A stretch of DNA of 64,000 bases. Origin: Oscillospiraceae bacterium. GTDB taxonomy: Bacteria; Bacillota; Clostridia; Oscillospirales; Ruminococcaceae. Positions within the stretch are counted from its first letter, which is position 1; each line of letters begins with the position of its first letter. The stretch spans positions 172,368 to 236,367 of the forward strand of contig JAFYQD010000008.1 of NCBI GenBank assembly GCA_017547245.1, in the 5' to 3' direction. Made by a program: the position numbers and the translations under genes. The notes under the pieces were generated by a model. That model did not search any database, had not been told where the DNA came from, and saw only the letters and a program-made list of their open reading frames with translations. Positions 1-8,602 of this stretch are shown piece after piece.

Positions 1-320
1 TCCCCAAGGCATCTCCCGTTCTGCTGGAACCCATCGGCACCCTGAAGGCTCTGGTTCCCGATGCCAACACCGGCGACATGATCGGCGAGATGAACAAGCG
101 CCGCGGCCGTGTAATGGGCATGAACCCCATGGGCGATGGCAACCAGGAAATTGAAGCTGAAGTTCCCATGGCCGAAATGCATGACTTCTCCATCTTCCTG
201 CGTCAGCTGACCCAGGGCCGTGGCAGCTACACCCTGCAGTTCGAACGTTACGAACAGCTGCCCCAGATGCTGGAAGCTGCCGTTATCGCCGACGCAAAGG
301 TCATGAACGAAGAAGAATAA
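1..320 (+). CDS. Elongation factor G-like GTPase, C-terminal part
   Basis: This gene enters from the left edge; only about the last 105 residues are present, read in the frame with codons starting at position 3. The segment matches domains IV/V of EF-G. It has the LLEPI strand, a DANTGDMIGEMNKRRGRV stretch that corresponds to the domain V core, and a TQGRG turn near the end, and it finishes in acidic EEE. The wording GMNPMGDG and EVPMAEM is more like the second EF-G paralogue (FusA2-type) of clostridia than canonical FusA; that is an inference from memory of the family. The GTPase domain lies outside the window, so activity cannot be judged. Confidence 0.85.
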   Translation, partial: PKASPVLLEPIGTLKALVPDANTGDMIGEMNKRRGRVMGMNPMGDGNQEIEAEVPMAEMHDFSIFLRQLTQGRGSYTLQFERYEQLPQMLEAAVIADAKVMNEEE

Positions 321-344
321 TCTTCACAACCTGTCATCTACATA

Positions 345-377
345 CCGCCCCGTTCCTTGTTGAACGGGGCGGTTTTT
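345..377 (+). terminator. Rho-independent terminator after EF-G-like gene
   Basis: A perfect 11-bp stem (345-355 with 362-372) with a 6-nt loop is followed by five T residues. It lies 25 nt past the stop codon. Confidence 0.93.
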
Positions 378-675
378 GTCGTTTTGGATGTAATTTTTGC
401 CGGAATTGGCAGATGATTTCTCTATTCACCCTTTGTCCATATTTTCATGATATACTTGCCTTGTTTTTTGCGGGACAAGGCAAAAAACAGCCCCTCTTTG
501 TGATATATGTCAATGCTTTAAAAGAATAAAGACCAATTCTTAGATAAATTGCATTTAGGCATTTTTTTACCCCTTTTTCTGCCAAAACAGGGCAGTTATT
601 ACAGTTTTTTTGCTCTAAACTACGCCAAATGACCAATTATTGATTGCATTCCCACATTTTTTTTTGATTTATATG
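378..675. other. AT-rich noncoding gap
   Basis: This stretch is markedly richer in A+T than its neighbours and carries no ORF with a ribosome-binding site and coding-like composition. I see no RNA element in it; the promoter for the next gene begins at its right end. Confidence 0.6.
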
Positions 676-704
676 TTGCAATTGCACAAAAAATTATGTA
701 CAAT
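676..704 (+). promoter_or_regulatory. Sigma-A-type promoter for PucR/CdaR-like regulator
   Basis: TTGCAA (676-681), a 17-bp spacer and TACAAT (699-704). The start codon of the regulator lies about 60 nt downstream. Confidence 0.7.
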
Positions 705-766
705 GGTCGTAGCTAACGTATCTGACAGAATGCACAAACCGAATTTAGACAAAGAGGGGTACAATT

Positions 767-1852
767 ATGTCGAACAGATTATTCCAGGGTCTGGTACATC
801 AGATGAGAGACTGCATAGACCGAGTAATCGGCGTTGTGGACGAAACCGGCACCATCATTGCCTGCAGCGATCTTTCCCGCATTGGTGAGGTCAGTGATTA
901 TCTGGCCATTGACCTTGGCGAGAACAACGATGTGTTTGTACGTGACGGCAATACATACAAGCCTTTCGGGTCTAAGATGACTACCGAATATGCTGTATTT
1001 GTAGGCGGCAATGACGAAGCTGCCGAAAAGTATTGCAATCTGCTGGCTGTTTCGCTTTCCAACATCAAGCAGTATTACGACGAAAAGTATGACCGCAACA
1101 ACTTTATCAAGAATGTTATTCTGGACAACATTCTGCCCGGCGATATCTATGTAAAGGCACGTGAACTGCACTTTGGCACCGACGTAAACCGCGTTGTGCT
1201 GCTGATCCGCATTGTTTCGGCCAACGATATTTCGGCCTTTGATGTCATCCAGAATCTCTTCCCCGATAAGCAGAAGGATTTTGTTTTCAACATCAGCGAA
1301 AGCGACATCGTTCTGGTCAAGGAAATCAAGAACGGCATCGACTCCAAGGATCTGGAAAAGCTTGCCCGTTCCATCGTGGATACCCTTGGCAGCGAATTCT
1401 ACACCAAGGTAGTGGTTGGCATCGGTACCGTGGTTACCGGCGTAAAGGACCTGTCCCGTTCCTTCAAGGAAGCTCAGGTAGCTTTGGAAGTCGGCAAGGT
1501 ATTTGATACCGAAAAGCTGATTGTCAGCTATGACAACCTGGGCATTGCCCGTATCATCTATCAGCTGCCCACCTCGCTGTGCGAAATGTTCCTCAAGGAA
1601 GTATTCAAGAAGGGCTCCATCGAAAGCCTGGACCAGGAAACTCTGTTTACCATCCAGAAGTTCTTTGAAAACAACTTGAACGTTTCCGAAACTTCGCGCA
1701 AGCTGTTTGTACACCGCAACACTTTGGTGTACCGTCTTGAAAAGATCAAGAAGCTGACCGGCCTTGACCTGCGTGAATTTGACCATGCCATCATCTTCAA
1801 GGTGGCTTTGATGGTCAAAAAGTATCTGACAGCCAACCCTGTCAAGTATTAA
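767..1852 (+). CDS. PucR/CdaR-family transcriptional regulator
   Basis: The 361-residue protein ends in a PucR-type helix-turn-helix (about residues 304-332; core SRKLFVHRNTLVYRLEKI), the hallmark of the PucR/CdaR family. The middle (about 140-260) looks like the GGDEF-like fold found in CdaR-type regulators, and the N-terminal 110 residues resemble a small sensing domain (IIACSDLSRIGEV). The ATG at 767 follows an AGAGGGG Shine-Dalgarno. Members respond to small metabolites such as sugar diacids or purine intermediates, but no effector can be read from this sequence. It is immediately upstream of ftsE, separated by a hairpin with no U-tract, so partial co-transcription with the ftsEX operon is possible. 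Confidence 0.82.
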   Translation: MSNRLFQGLVHQMRDCIDRVIGVVDETGTIIACSDLSRIGEVSDYLAIDLGENNDVFVRDGNTYKPFGSKMTTEYAVFVGGNDEAAEKYCNLLAVSLSNIKQYYDEKYDRNNFIKNVILDNILPGDIYVKARELHFGTDVNRVVLLIRIVSANDISAFDVIQNLFPDKQKDFVFNISESDIVLVKEIKNGIDSKDLEKLARSIVDTLGSEFYTKVVVGIGTVVTGVKDLSRSFKEAQVALEVGKVFDTEKLIVSYDNLGIARIIYQLPTSLCEMFLKEVFKKGSIESLDQETLFTIQKFFENNLNVSETSRKLFVHRNTLVYRLEKIKKLTGLDLREFDHAIIFKVALMVKKYLTANPVKY

Positions 1853-1872
1853 GACTTAGAATCCTGACTTCG

Positions 1873-1895
1873 GGGCGGAAAGTTTCTTTCCGCCC
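1873..1895 (+). terminator. Hairpin between regulator and ftsE (weak terminator)
   Basis: A perfect 10-bp stem (1873-1882 with 1886-1895) with a 3-nt loop. The downstream run is TCATCG rather than a U-tract, so it may attenuate or protect RNA rather than stop transcription. Confidence 0.4.
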
Positions 1896-1967
1896 TCATC
1901 GTTGCAGACAGAAGGAAGGCCCGTGGGCTTTCGGCAAAATACCAAAGCTGCAAGGCGGTGATTTCCT

Positions 1968-2651
1968 TTGATACACTTTGACCATGTTACAAAGACATAT
2001 CCAAACGGCACCCTTGCACTGGATGACGTAAGTTTGAAGGTGGAAAAGGGCGAGTTTGTGTTTATAGTCGGCCATTCGGGCGCCGGCAAATCCACCCTGA
2101 TCAAAATGTTGCTGAGGGAAGAAATCCCCAACTCCGGCCGCGTGGAAGTAAACGGCTATAATCTGGTGAAGATGAAGCGCCGCCAGATTCCTCTTTTCCG
2201 CCGCGGCATCGGCGTGGTTTTTCAGGATTTTCGGCTTATCCCCAACATGACGGTTTACGACAATGTAGCTTTTGCCCTGCGTGTTACCGACGTTTCCCCC
2301 AAGTTTATCCGCAGACGTGTTCCTTACATATTGGATCTGGTCGACCTTTCGGGAAAGGCCAAATGCATGCCCAACGAACTTTCGGGCGGCGAACAGCAGC
2401 GTGTGGCACTGGCCCGTGCGCTGGTCAACAACCCTTCGCTGCTGATTGCGGACGAACCCACCGGCAACATTGATCCCCAGCTTTCTTACGAAATTGTTGA
2501 TCTGCTTTCCGAAATCAACAAATGCGGCACCACTGTGCTGATGGTAACCCATGAACATGATCTGGTGGCCGAATTCAACAAGCGTGTTATCACCCTCCGC
2601 GACGGGCAGATTGTGGCCGACTCGGCCGCCCGGGGAAGGAGGTTTGTATGA
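1968..2651 (+). CDS. ftsE: Cell division ATP-binding protein FtsE
   Basis: This 227-residue ABC ATPase is the cytosolic half of FtsEX, which couples ATP hydrolysis to peptidoglycan hydrolase activation at the division site or side wall. Walker A is GHSGAGKS (residues 35-42), the signature is LSGGEQQR (about 138-145), and Walker B is LLIADEPT. All are intact, so ATPase activity is expected. Translation probably starts at TTG 1968 behind an AAGGCGGTG ribosome site. The stop overlaps the ftsX start by 4 bp, which indicates translational coupling. Length and gene order (ftsE-ftsX-hydrolase-S41) agree with the usual Firmicutes arrangement. Confidence 0.96.
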   Translation: MIHFDHVTKTYPNGTLALDDVSLKVEKGEFVFIVGHSGAGKSTLIKMLLREEIPNSGRVEVNGYNLVKMKRRQIPLFRRGIGVVFQDFRLIPNMTVYDNVAFALRVTDVSPKFIRRRVPYILDLVDLSGKAKCMPNELSGGEQQRVALARALVNNPSLLIADEPTGNIDPQLSYEIVDLLSEINKCGTTVLMVTHEHDLVAEFNKRVITLRDGQIVADSAARGRRFV

Positions 2652-3553
2652 AAGCAAGCAGTGTAAAATATCTGGCAGGGGAAGGTGTGCGCAACATCGG
2701 CTCCAACCGGCTGATGTCGCTGGCCTCCATCGGTGTGCTTACCGCCTGCCTGCTGCTGATTGGCGCCGCATGGCTGGTGTCTATCAACGCCAATGCCATT
2801 GTTGGCTATGTGGAAGATCAGAATGAGGCCATGGCCTTTGTGGAAGACCGTGCCGATTATGACGATATTATTGAAATAGAAGAACAGCTCAAACAGATTG
2901 AAAACATCCATGAGGTCATCTATGTTTCCAAGGCTCAGGCTTTGGAACAGCAGATGGAACTGCTGGAAGAAAACGCATTTTTGTTTGAGGAATTTGAAAA
3001 GGACAACCCCTATCCCGACAGCTTCCGCCTGAAAATTGACGACCTTTCCAGACTTGCCGAAACAATTGAACAGGTGGAGGGAATTGATGGTATTGACGGC
3101 ACATCGGCTTCGCTTGATCTGGCGGTCACCATCACCGACATCAAAAACGGCATCTCCTTTGCAGGTCTGGCCATTGTGGCTATGCTTTCACTGGTGTCGC
3201 TGGTTATTGTGGCAAACACCATAAAGATTACCGTTTTCAACCGACGCAAAGAGATCAGCATCATGAAATATGTCGGCGCTACCGACCTGTTTATCCGTCT
3301 GCCCTTTTTTGTGGAAGGCCTTATACTGGGGCTTATTTCGGCTGTGGTGTCCTTCCTGCTGTTGTGGGGCGGCTATGAGCTGCTGCTGAACTGGATGGGC
3401 GGCACCGAATCCAGCTGGTTCATGATGGCATTTGAACATCTTGTTTCCTTTGAACAGGTTGCCCTGAAGATGCTGATTGCTTTTGTGGCTGCCGGCATGT
3501 CCATTGGTGGATTGGGCAGTATGATGTTCATGGGCAAACATTTGAAGGTTTGA
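2648..3553 (+). CDS. ftsX: Cell division membrane protein FtsX
   Basis: The 301-residue membrane partner of FtsE has four hydrophobic segments: one near residues 22-46, then three from about 175 to the C-terminus. The roughly 120-residue extracytoplasmic loop between the first and second is the part that engages a periplasmic or wall hydrolase. The loop is rich in Glu/Gln/Asp, as in Gram-positive FtsX. The ATG at 2648 sits inside the ftsE stop (ATGA overlap) and the ribosome site AAGGAGG is within ftsE. The coiled-coil M23 hydrolase encoded next is the obvious candidate partner. Confidence 0.95.
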   Translation: MKASSVKYLAGEGVRNIGSNRLMSLASIGVLTACLLLIGAAWLVSINANAIVGYVEDQNEAMAFVEDRADYDDIIEIEEQLKQIENIHEVIYVSKAQALEQQMELLEENAFLFEEFEKDNPYPDSFRLKIDDLSRLAETIEQVEGIDGIDGTSASLDLAVTITDIKNGISFAGLAIVAMLSLVSLVIVANTIKITVFNRRKEISIMKYVGATDLFIRLPFFVEGLILGLISAVVSFLLLWGGYELLLNWMGGTESSWFMMAFEHLVSFEQVALKMLIAFVAAGMSIGGLGSMMFMGKHLKV

Positions 3554-3636
3554 CCGAATATGGGCAGTAAATTTGCCCCAAAATGACACTTAAGAATAAG
3601 ACAGCATAACAAACTCTGACCAAGCAGGAGGTTTTT

Positions 3637-4815
3637 ATGCGTAACCAATCTATATTGAAAAAGCTGCTGGCGCTGGCTGTTTGTATGGCGGTGCTGCTGG
3701 CCGGTCCCGTGCCCTATGGTGTGGCGGCCCTGGCCGACAGCGACTACAGCGACGAGCTGGCCGATTTGAACAGCCAATACGACGAACTGAAAAAGAAACA
3801 GGATGCCGTGCAGCAGCAGATCAATCAGGCTTCCAACGACAAGGCTGCCGCCTTGGCCAAAAAGAGAAACCTGAACAACCAGATCAGCCTGACCCAGCAG
3901 CAAATCAGTGTGCTGGAAGAAAAAATTGCCGTTCTGGAAGAAAACATTGCCGAAAAGGAAGAAGAGATAGCCGAGCTGGAAGAGAAAATAGCCCAAAGCT
4001 ATAATCAGTACAAACAGCGTTTGGCGGCTCTTTACCGTGCAGGCAATCCCACCGCCCTTGGGGTAGTGCTGGGCGCCGCAAACTTTTCCGACTTTTTGAT
4101 GCAGTCCGAAATGCTTAAGCGTATGGCCGACCACGACCAGACCCTGCTGGACGGGCTGGCTGCCAATAAGGAAGAGCTGGAAGAAAAGCGAGCCGAACTG
4201 AACAGCGAAAAGGAAGAGCAGGATGCTTCCAAGGCTGAGGTGGAATCCCTGAAGAATCAACTGAACAATCAGCTGAGCAAAACCAACACCCAGATACACA
4301 ACATCACCGCTTTGGAGGCCGAACTTCAGGCCGACAAGGCTGCCTTCCAGGCAAAAATGGCCGCCATTCAGGCTGAAATTGACGACATCTATTCGCAGAT
4401 TCAATCCAGCGGCGACTATGTAGGCGGCCAGCTGGCATGGCCGGTGCCCGGGTTCAGAACCATCACTTCTGAATTTGGCTGGCGCTTTGGCGGTTCGGAT
4501 TATCACACCGGATTTGATATTTCGGGCAGCGGTGTAAACGGCAAAAGCATTGTGGCCGCCAACAGCGGTACCGTAGTGTATGTAAAATACGGCACCAGCG
4601 GCTATGGCCGTTATCTTATTGTGGACCATGGCGGCGGATATACCACCCTGTATGCCCACTGCAGCGAAATTATGGTGGAAGTGGGAGAGTATGTTTCCCG
4701 CGGACAGGCCATTGCCAAGGTTGGCTCCACCGGTTGGTCCACCGGGCCCCATCTGCACTTTGAGGTGCGTGTCAACGGTGTGGCAAAAAATCCCCGCAGT
4801 TACTACAGCGTCTGA
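3637..4815 (+). CDS. Secreted coiled-coil M23 (LytM) peptidase, EnvC-like
   Basis: The 392-residue exported protein begins with a signal peptide (residues 1 to about 33, cleavage after ALA). A long heptad-rich coiled coil (about 35-255, with many EELEEKIAELEE-like repeats) follows, then a C-terminal LytM/M23 domain (about 275-392). The domain keeps both zinc-binding motifs, HTGFD and HLHFE, so it should be an active endopeptidase, unlike E. coli EnvC, which is a non-catalytic activator. Directly after ftsX, it fits the hydrolase that FtsEX controls through its coiled coil. The ATG at 3637 is preceded by AGGAGG. Coiled-coil length and domain order match family members. Confidence 0.9.
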   Translation: MRNQSILKKLLALAVCMAVLLAGPVPYGVAALADSDYSDELADLNSQYDELKKKQDAVQQQINQASNDKAAALAKKRNLNNQISLTQQQISVLEEKIAVLEENIAEKEEEIAELEEKIAQSYNQYKQRLAALYRAGNPTALGVVLGAANFSDFLMQSEMLKRMADHDQTLLDGLAANKEELEEKRAELNSEKEEQDASKAEVESLKNQLNNQLSKTNTQIHNITALEAELQADKAAFQAKMAAIQAEIDDIYSQIQSSGDYVGGQLAWPVPGFRTITSEFGWRFGGSDYHTGFDISGSGVNGKSIVAANSGTVVYVKYGTSGYGRYLIVDHGGGYTTLYAHCSEIMVEVGEYVSRGQAIAKVGSTGWSTGPHLHFEVRVNGVAKNPRSYYSV

Positions 4816-4868
4816 CAGACAGATGTCTGATTTGTTTTCCAACATTTCTATCTGACAGGAGAAAGCCG

Positions 4869-6077
4869 ATGAACAAAAAGATCTCGCTTGGTGCGGCCAT
4901 AGCATTTATGCTGGTGGTTGCCACCGTTACATTGGCCCTTACCATGGCATTTTCGATGAACCGTTTTACCGCTATGGTCAATGGTGTTCAGCAGCAGCGC
5001 GAGCTGTATTCCAAGCTGACCGAAATTGAGCAGCAGGTGCGTGACAAGTATCCTGATGCCATCGACAACGATAAACTGATGGACTCGATGGCCGCAGGCT
5101 ATATCAGCGGCCTGGGCGAAGACGGCGGCAAATATTACACCGCCGACGAATATCAGAAGCTGGTAAACAGCGAAGAAGGCCGCTATTATGGCGTGGGCGT
5201 AGTAACCTTTATGGAGCCCAGCGGCTACATTCAGGTCAAGGAAGTATACCCCGATTCGCCTGCCTCCAACGCACAGATTGTTGTGGGTGACCTGATTGTA
5301 AAGGTGGATGACATCGATGTTACCACCGAAACCTATGAAGAAGCCGTAAAACTTCTGCAGGGTGATGCCGGCACCAAGGTCAATCTGACCGTCCGCCGCG
5401 AAAACGAAGATGTTTCGATGGAAATTACCCGTCGTCAGGTTGAAATCCCCACCGTTTATGCCAAAAGCTTTGACCGTGTGGGTTATATGCGAATCACCTC
5501 TTTCACCACCGGTACCCGTGACCAGGTAAACCGTCAGCTCAACCAGGCTCTTAATGCCAGTGCCGACGCCCTTGTAATCGACCTGCGAGACAATGTCGGC
5601 GGTCGTTACAGCGCCATGGCCCCCGCCCTGGAACTTCTGGTGCCCGAAGGAGATATGATCCTGGCCAAATATAAGTCGGCAGAACCTGTTGTGCTGGCCG
5701 ACTCTGATACCTCCGGCGCAGGCTTCCCGTTGGTTGTGTTGACCAATGCCAACACCAGCGGCACTGCCGAGGTGTTTGCACAGGTACTGAAGGATATGAC
5801 CGGTGCCCGTGTGGTTGGTGTTAAAACTGCCGGTGACGGCAAGCTTCAGGAATTTGTCAAGCTCAGCGACGGTTCGGCCATCCAGCTGACCGTGGCCAGA
5901 TATGTTACCCCCGGCGGCACCGTCATTGACGGTGAAGGTGTAAAGCCCGACTACGATGTTTCGCTGGATACCGAAACCATCGAATGGGATAACATCGACC
6001 CCGAGTTTGACTCCCAGCTGAAGAAAGCTTTGGAAGTGGCTCAGGCCAGTGTAAATCTGGAAGCTGCAGCCCAGTAA
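4869..6077 (+). CDS. S41 family protease-like protein, catalytic residues missing
   Basis: The 402-residue protein has an N-terminal signal anchor (about residues 8-30), a PDZ domain (about 100-185, GVGVVTF to QVEIP) and an S41/CtpA core with the LVIDLRDNVGG strand. Aligned to the Tsp/CtpB/D1 protease motif (S-A-S-A-S-E), this protein reads N-T-S-G-T-A-E: the catalytic Ser position is Gly. The catalytic Lys position of the GKG motif is Asp (AGDGKLQ). Both dyad residues therefore appear lost, so it is probably a pseudoprotease or PDZ scaffold. CtpB genes commonly sit next to ftsEX in Firmicutes, so the synteny is normal and the degeneration is not. The start is ATG 4869 with GGAG upstream. Confidence 0.88.
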   Translation: MNKKISLGAAIAFMLVVATVTLALTMAFSMNRFTAMVNGVQQQRELYSKLTEIEQQVRDKYPDAIDNDKLMDSMAAGYISGLGEDGGKYYTADEYQKLVNSEEGRYYGVGVVTFMEPSGYIQVKEVYPDSPASNAQIVVGDLIVKVDDIDVTTETYEEAVKLLQGDAGTKVNLTVRRENEDVSMEITRRQVEIPTVYAKSFDRVGYMRITSFTTGTRDQVNRQLNQALNASADALVIDLRDNVGGRYSAMAPALELLVPEGDMILAKYKSAEPVVLADSDTSGAGFPLVVLTNANTSGTAEVFAQVLKDMTGARVVGVKTAGDGKLQEFVKLSDGSAIQLTVARYVTPGGTVIDGEGVKPDYDVSLDTETIEWDNIDPEFDSQLKKALEVAQASVNLEAAAQ

Positions 6078-6089
6078 ACAAGAATAGAG

Positions 6090-6123
6090 GCGGCACAGTC
6101 GAAAAAATCGACTGCGCCGCTTT
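6090..6123 (+). terminator. Terminator-like hairpin after S41 gene
   Basis: Stem 6090-6102 with 6108-6120 (one internal mismatch) and an A-rich loop, followed by only three T residues. It probably separates the ftsEX operon from pyrC. Confidence 0.6.
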
Positions 6124-6161
6124 GCGCTGTCTTTGAAACACTTATTTTCGGAGGAAAATTT

Positions 6162-7445
6162 ATGCCAAAGGCCGTTTATGTAAAGAATGTCAGATTGATG
6201 GACCCTGCTTCGGGCAGGGATGAATTGGGCAGCCTGCTGCTGTGTGACGGCAAAATTGCAGGCTGCGGCCCGGATGTCCAGCCTATCGGCGATGCCGAAG
6301 TGATTGATGGTACCGGGTTGTGTGCCGCTCCCGGCCTGATCGATATCCATGTACATTTCCGCGATCCCGGCCAGACCCACAAAGAAACCCTGCAGACCGG
6401 TGCTGCCGCAGCTGCCGCAGGCGGTTTTACCACCGTTTTGTGTATGCCCAACACCAGCCCCGTTTGCGACAGTGTTGAAATTCTTGAAGATATCCTCAGC
6501 CGTTCCAAAGATCTGCCGGTTCATCTGCTTCAGTCGGCCTGCCTTACCGGCGGCATGAAGGGCAACGGCATCAACGACTATGATGCCCTGAAGGCTGCGG
6601 GCGCTGCTGCCCTTACCGATGACGGACGCCCTGTAGAGGATGAAGCCATGATGGAAGAGGCCGTAAAAAGAGCTGCCCGGACAGGCTTGCCTGTGGTCAG
6701 CCACTGCGAAGATCTTGCCATCATCAATGGCGGCATCATCCACAAAGGCAGCGTGTCTGAGGCCCTTGGCGTAAAGGGGATGGACCGCGCCAGCGAAGAC
6801 AATATCACCAAGCGTGAGTGTGACATTGCCCAGCGTACCGGATGCCCTGTGCACATCTGCCATGTCAGCACCGCCGGTGCCGCCGATGCTGTGCGCCGGG
6901 CCAAAGCTGCCGGTGCCCCAGTCACCTGCGAAACGGCAGCCCACTATCTGCTGTATACCCACGAAAAGCTGCTCAGCCGCAGCGCCAACTTCCGCATGAA
7001 CCCACCCCTGCGTGAAGAAAGCGACCGCCAGGCTATGCTGCAGGCAGTGGCTGACGGCACCGTGGACGCCATCATTACCGACCATGCCCCCCATACTGCC
7101 GAAGAAAAGGCCGACTTTGAAAAGGCTCCCAACGGGGTGGTTGGTCTGGAAACCTCTTTGGCCGGATGCATCACCGCTTTGGTCGAAACCGGTATCATTC
7201 CGCTGATGCGCCTGATTGAAATGATGACCGTAAATCCCGCAAAAATCATCGGTTTGCCGGTGCCCACCCTGCAGGCAGGCGCTCCTGCAGATATTGTTCT
7301 GTTTGACCCTGCCCAGCGTTGGGTGGTGGATCCCGAACAGTTCCACAGCAAAAGTAAGAACACCGTCTTTGGGGGAGAAACCCTGACCGGACGGGTAAAA
7401 TACACCATTTTGGATGGACGCATCGTCCACCGCGATAACAACTGA
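6162..7445 (+). CDS. pyrC: Dihydroorotase (type I)
   Basis: The 427-residue amidohydrolase closes carbamoyl-aspartate to dihydroorotate in UMP synthesis. The metal-binding start is DIHVHFRDPG (about residue 58). Later histidines are in SHCED and CHVSTA, and the terminal active-site motif TDHAPH is present, as expected for a zinc type I dihydroorotase. The ATG at 6162 follows a GGAGG site. Its stop is 14 nt from the start of pyrF, so the two form an operon for the third and last steps of the pathway. The other pyr genes are not in the window. Confidence 0.95.
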   Translation: MPKAVYVKNVRLMDPASGRDELGSLLLCDGKIAGCGPDVQPIGDAEVIDGTGLCAAPGLIDIHVHFRDPGQTHKETLQTGAAAAAAGGFTTVLCMPNTSPVCDSVEILEDILSRSKDLPVHLLQSACLTGGMKGNGINDYDALKAAGAAALTDDGRPVEDEAMMEEAVKRAARTGLPVVSHCEDLAIINGGIIHKGSVSEALGVKGMDRASEDNITKRECDIAQRTGCPVHICHVSTAGAADAVRRAKAAGAPVTCETAAHYLLYTHEKLLSRSANFRMNPPLREESDRQAMLQAVADGTVDAIITDHAPHTAEEKADFEKAPNGVVGLETSLAGCITALVETGIIPLMRLIEMMTVNPAKIIGLPVPTLQAGAPADIVLFDPAQRWVVDPEQFHSKSKNTVFGGETLTGRVKYTILDGRIVHRDNN

Positions 7446-7459
7446 AAGGAAGGAACACC

Positions 7460-8374
7460 ATGTCGTTTGACCGTCTGATCGTTTCCATCAAAGAAAAGCA
7501 GAACCCCACCGTGCTGGGTCTTGACCCTCAGCTCAAGTTTGTGCCTGAATTTATTCAGAAGGAAGCCTTTGCCCAGTATGGCGCCAACCCCGAAGGCGTT
7601 GCTCAGGCTTTTCTGACCTTCAACAAGGGCCTTGTTGATGCCCTGTGTGATATTGTTCCCGCCGTTAAGCCTCAGGCCGCTTTTTATGAAGCATGGGGCT
7701 GGCAGGGTGTAAAGGTGCTGCAGGAAACCATCGCCTATGCTCAGGAAAAGGGTATGTATGTTATCACCGACGCAAAGCGCGGCGACATTGGCACCACCAT
7801 GGCTGCCTATGCCGATGCTCATCTGGGCGTAAGCAAGATTGGCGAACAGGAATTTGCCACCTTTAACGGTGATGCCCTGACCGTAAACGGCTATCTGGGC
7901 ACCGACGGCATCAAGCCTGCCGTTGAACTCTGCAAAAAGTATGACAAGGGCATTTTTGTTCTGGTCAAGACCTCCAATCCTTCCTCCGGTGAACTGCAGG
8001 ATAAGCTGCTGGACGGCAAGGAAGTTTTCCGCACCATGGCTGCCATGTGCGAAAGCTGGGGCGAAGGCACCATTGGCGAACAGGGTTATTCCGCTGTTGG
8101 CGCCGTTGTGGGTGCAACCTATCCCCAGCAGCTGAAGGAACTGCGTCAGGAAATGCCTCACACCTTCTTCCTGGTGCCCGGTTACGGCGCCCAGGGCGGC
8201 GGCGGTGCCGACGTTGCCGGCGCATTTGACGCAAACGGTGCAGGTGCCATTGTCAACTCTTCCCGTGGCCTGATTGCCGCATGGCAGAAGGAAGGCTGTG
8301 CTGCCGAAGATTTTGCCGGTGCTGCCCGTCGTGAAGCCCTGCGCATGAAGGAAGATATCACCAAGTATCTGTAA
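7460..8374 (+). CDS. pyrF: Orotidine-5'-phosphate decarboxylase (type 2)
   Basis: The 304-residue enzyme converts OMP to UMP, the last step of pyrimidine synthesis. The catalytic DAKRGDI motif is intact (about residue 105), and the phosphate-binding end VPGYGAQGG is present. Its length and the KTSNPSS motif place it in the longer type 2 subfamily (PyrF2), not the roughly 240-residue E. coli/B. subtilis type. The AAGGAAGG ribosome site lies before ATG 7460. It is translated just after pyrC. Confidence 0.95.
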   Translation: MSFDRLIVSIKEKQNPTVLGLDPQLKFVPEFIQKEAFAQYGANPEGVAQAFLTFNKGLVDALCDIVPAVKPQAAFYEAWGWQGVKVLQETIAYAQEKGMYVITDAKRGDIGTTMAAYADAHLGVSKIGEQEFATFNGDALTVNGYLGTDGIKPAVELCKKYDKGIFVLVKTSNPSSGELQDKLLDGKEVFRTMAAMCESWGEGTIGEQGYSAVGAVVGATYPQQLKELRQEMPHTFFLVPGYGAQGGGGADVAGAFDANGAGAIVNSSRGLIAAWQKEGCAAEDFAGAARREALRMKEDITKYL

Positions 8375-8480
8375 GTTTTTTTCGCAATCAAAACTGTTCG
8401 GTTTTCGGCCATGGTGCCCTGTCAGGGATAAAAATACTGGCCGCTTTCATGGCGCAGTACTTTTATTTTGATAGCGAAAG

Positions 8481-8489
8481 TGTTATAAT
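8481..8489 (+). promoter_or_regulatory. Extended -10 promoter for murA
   Basis: TGTTATAAT, an extended -10 element, sits about 110 nt before the murA start. No good -35 element is visible at the usual distance, which is typical of extended -10 promoters. Confidence 0.5.
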
Positions 8490-8602
8490 ATTCACAAGAA
8501 TGTACCTTCATCGGAAAACCGATAAGTTTAACGCATTCCAATGACGAATGCGGCACTGGTGCGCGTTGCACCGTGTGTTATACGATTGGGGAGGAATCCG
8601 CT

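Noticed and set aside
445-636. A 63-residue minus-strand frame in the gap after the EF-G-like gene
   Set aside because: No ribosome site, AT-rich, Cys/Lys/Asn-rich composition without domain features.
4848-7430. An 860-residue open frame on the minus strand
   Set aside because: Antisense to the S41 gene and pyrC; no ribosome site, no domain, shadow-like composition rich in Gly, His and Gln.
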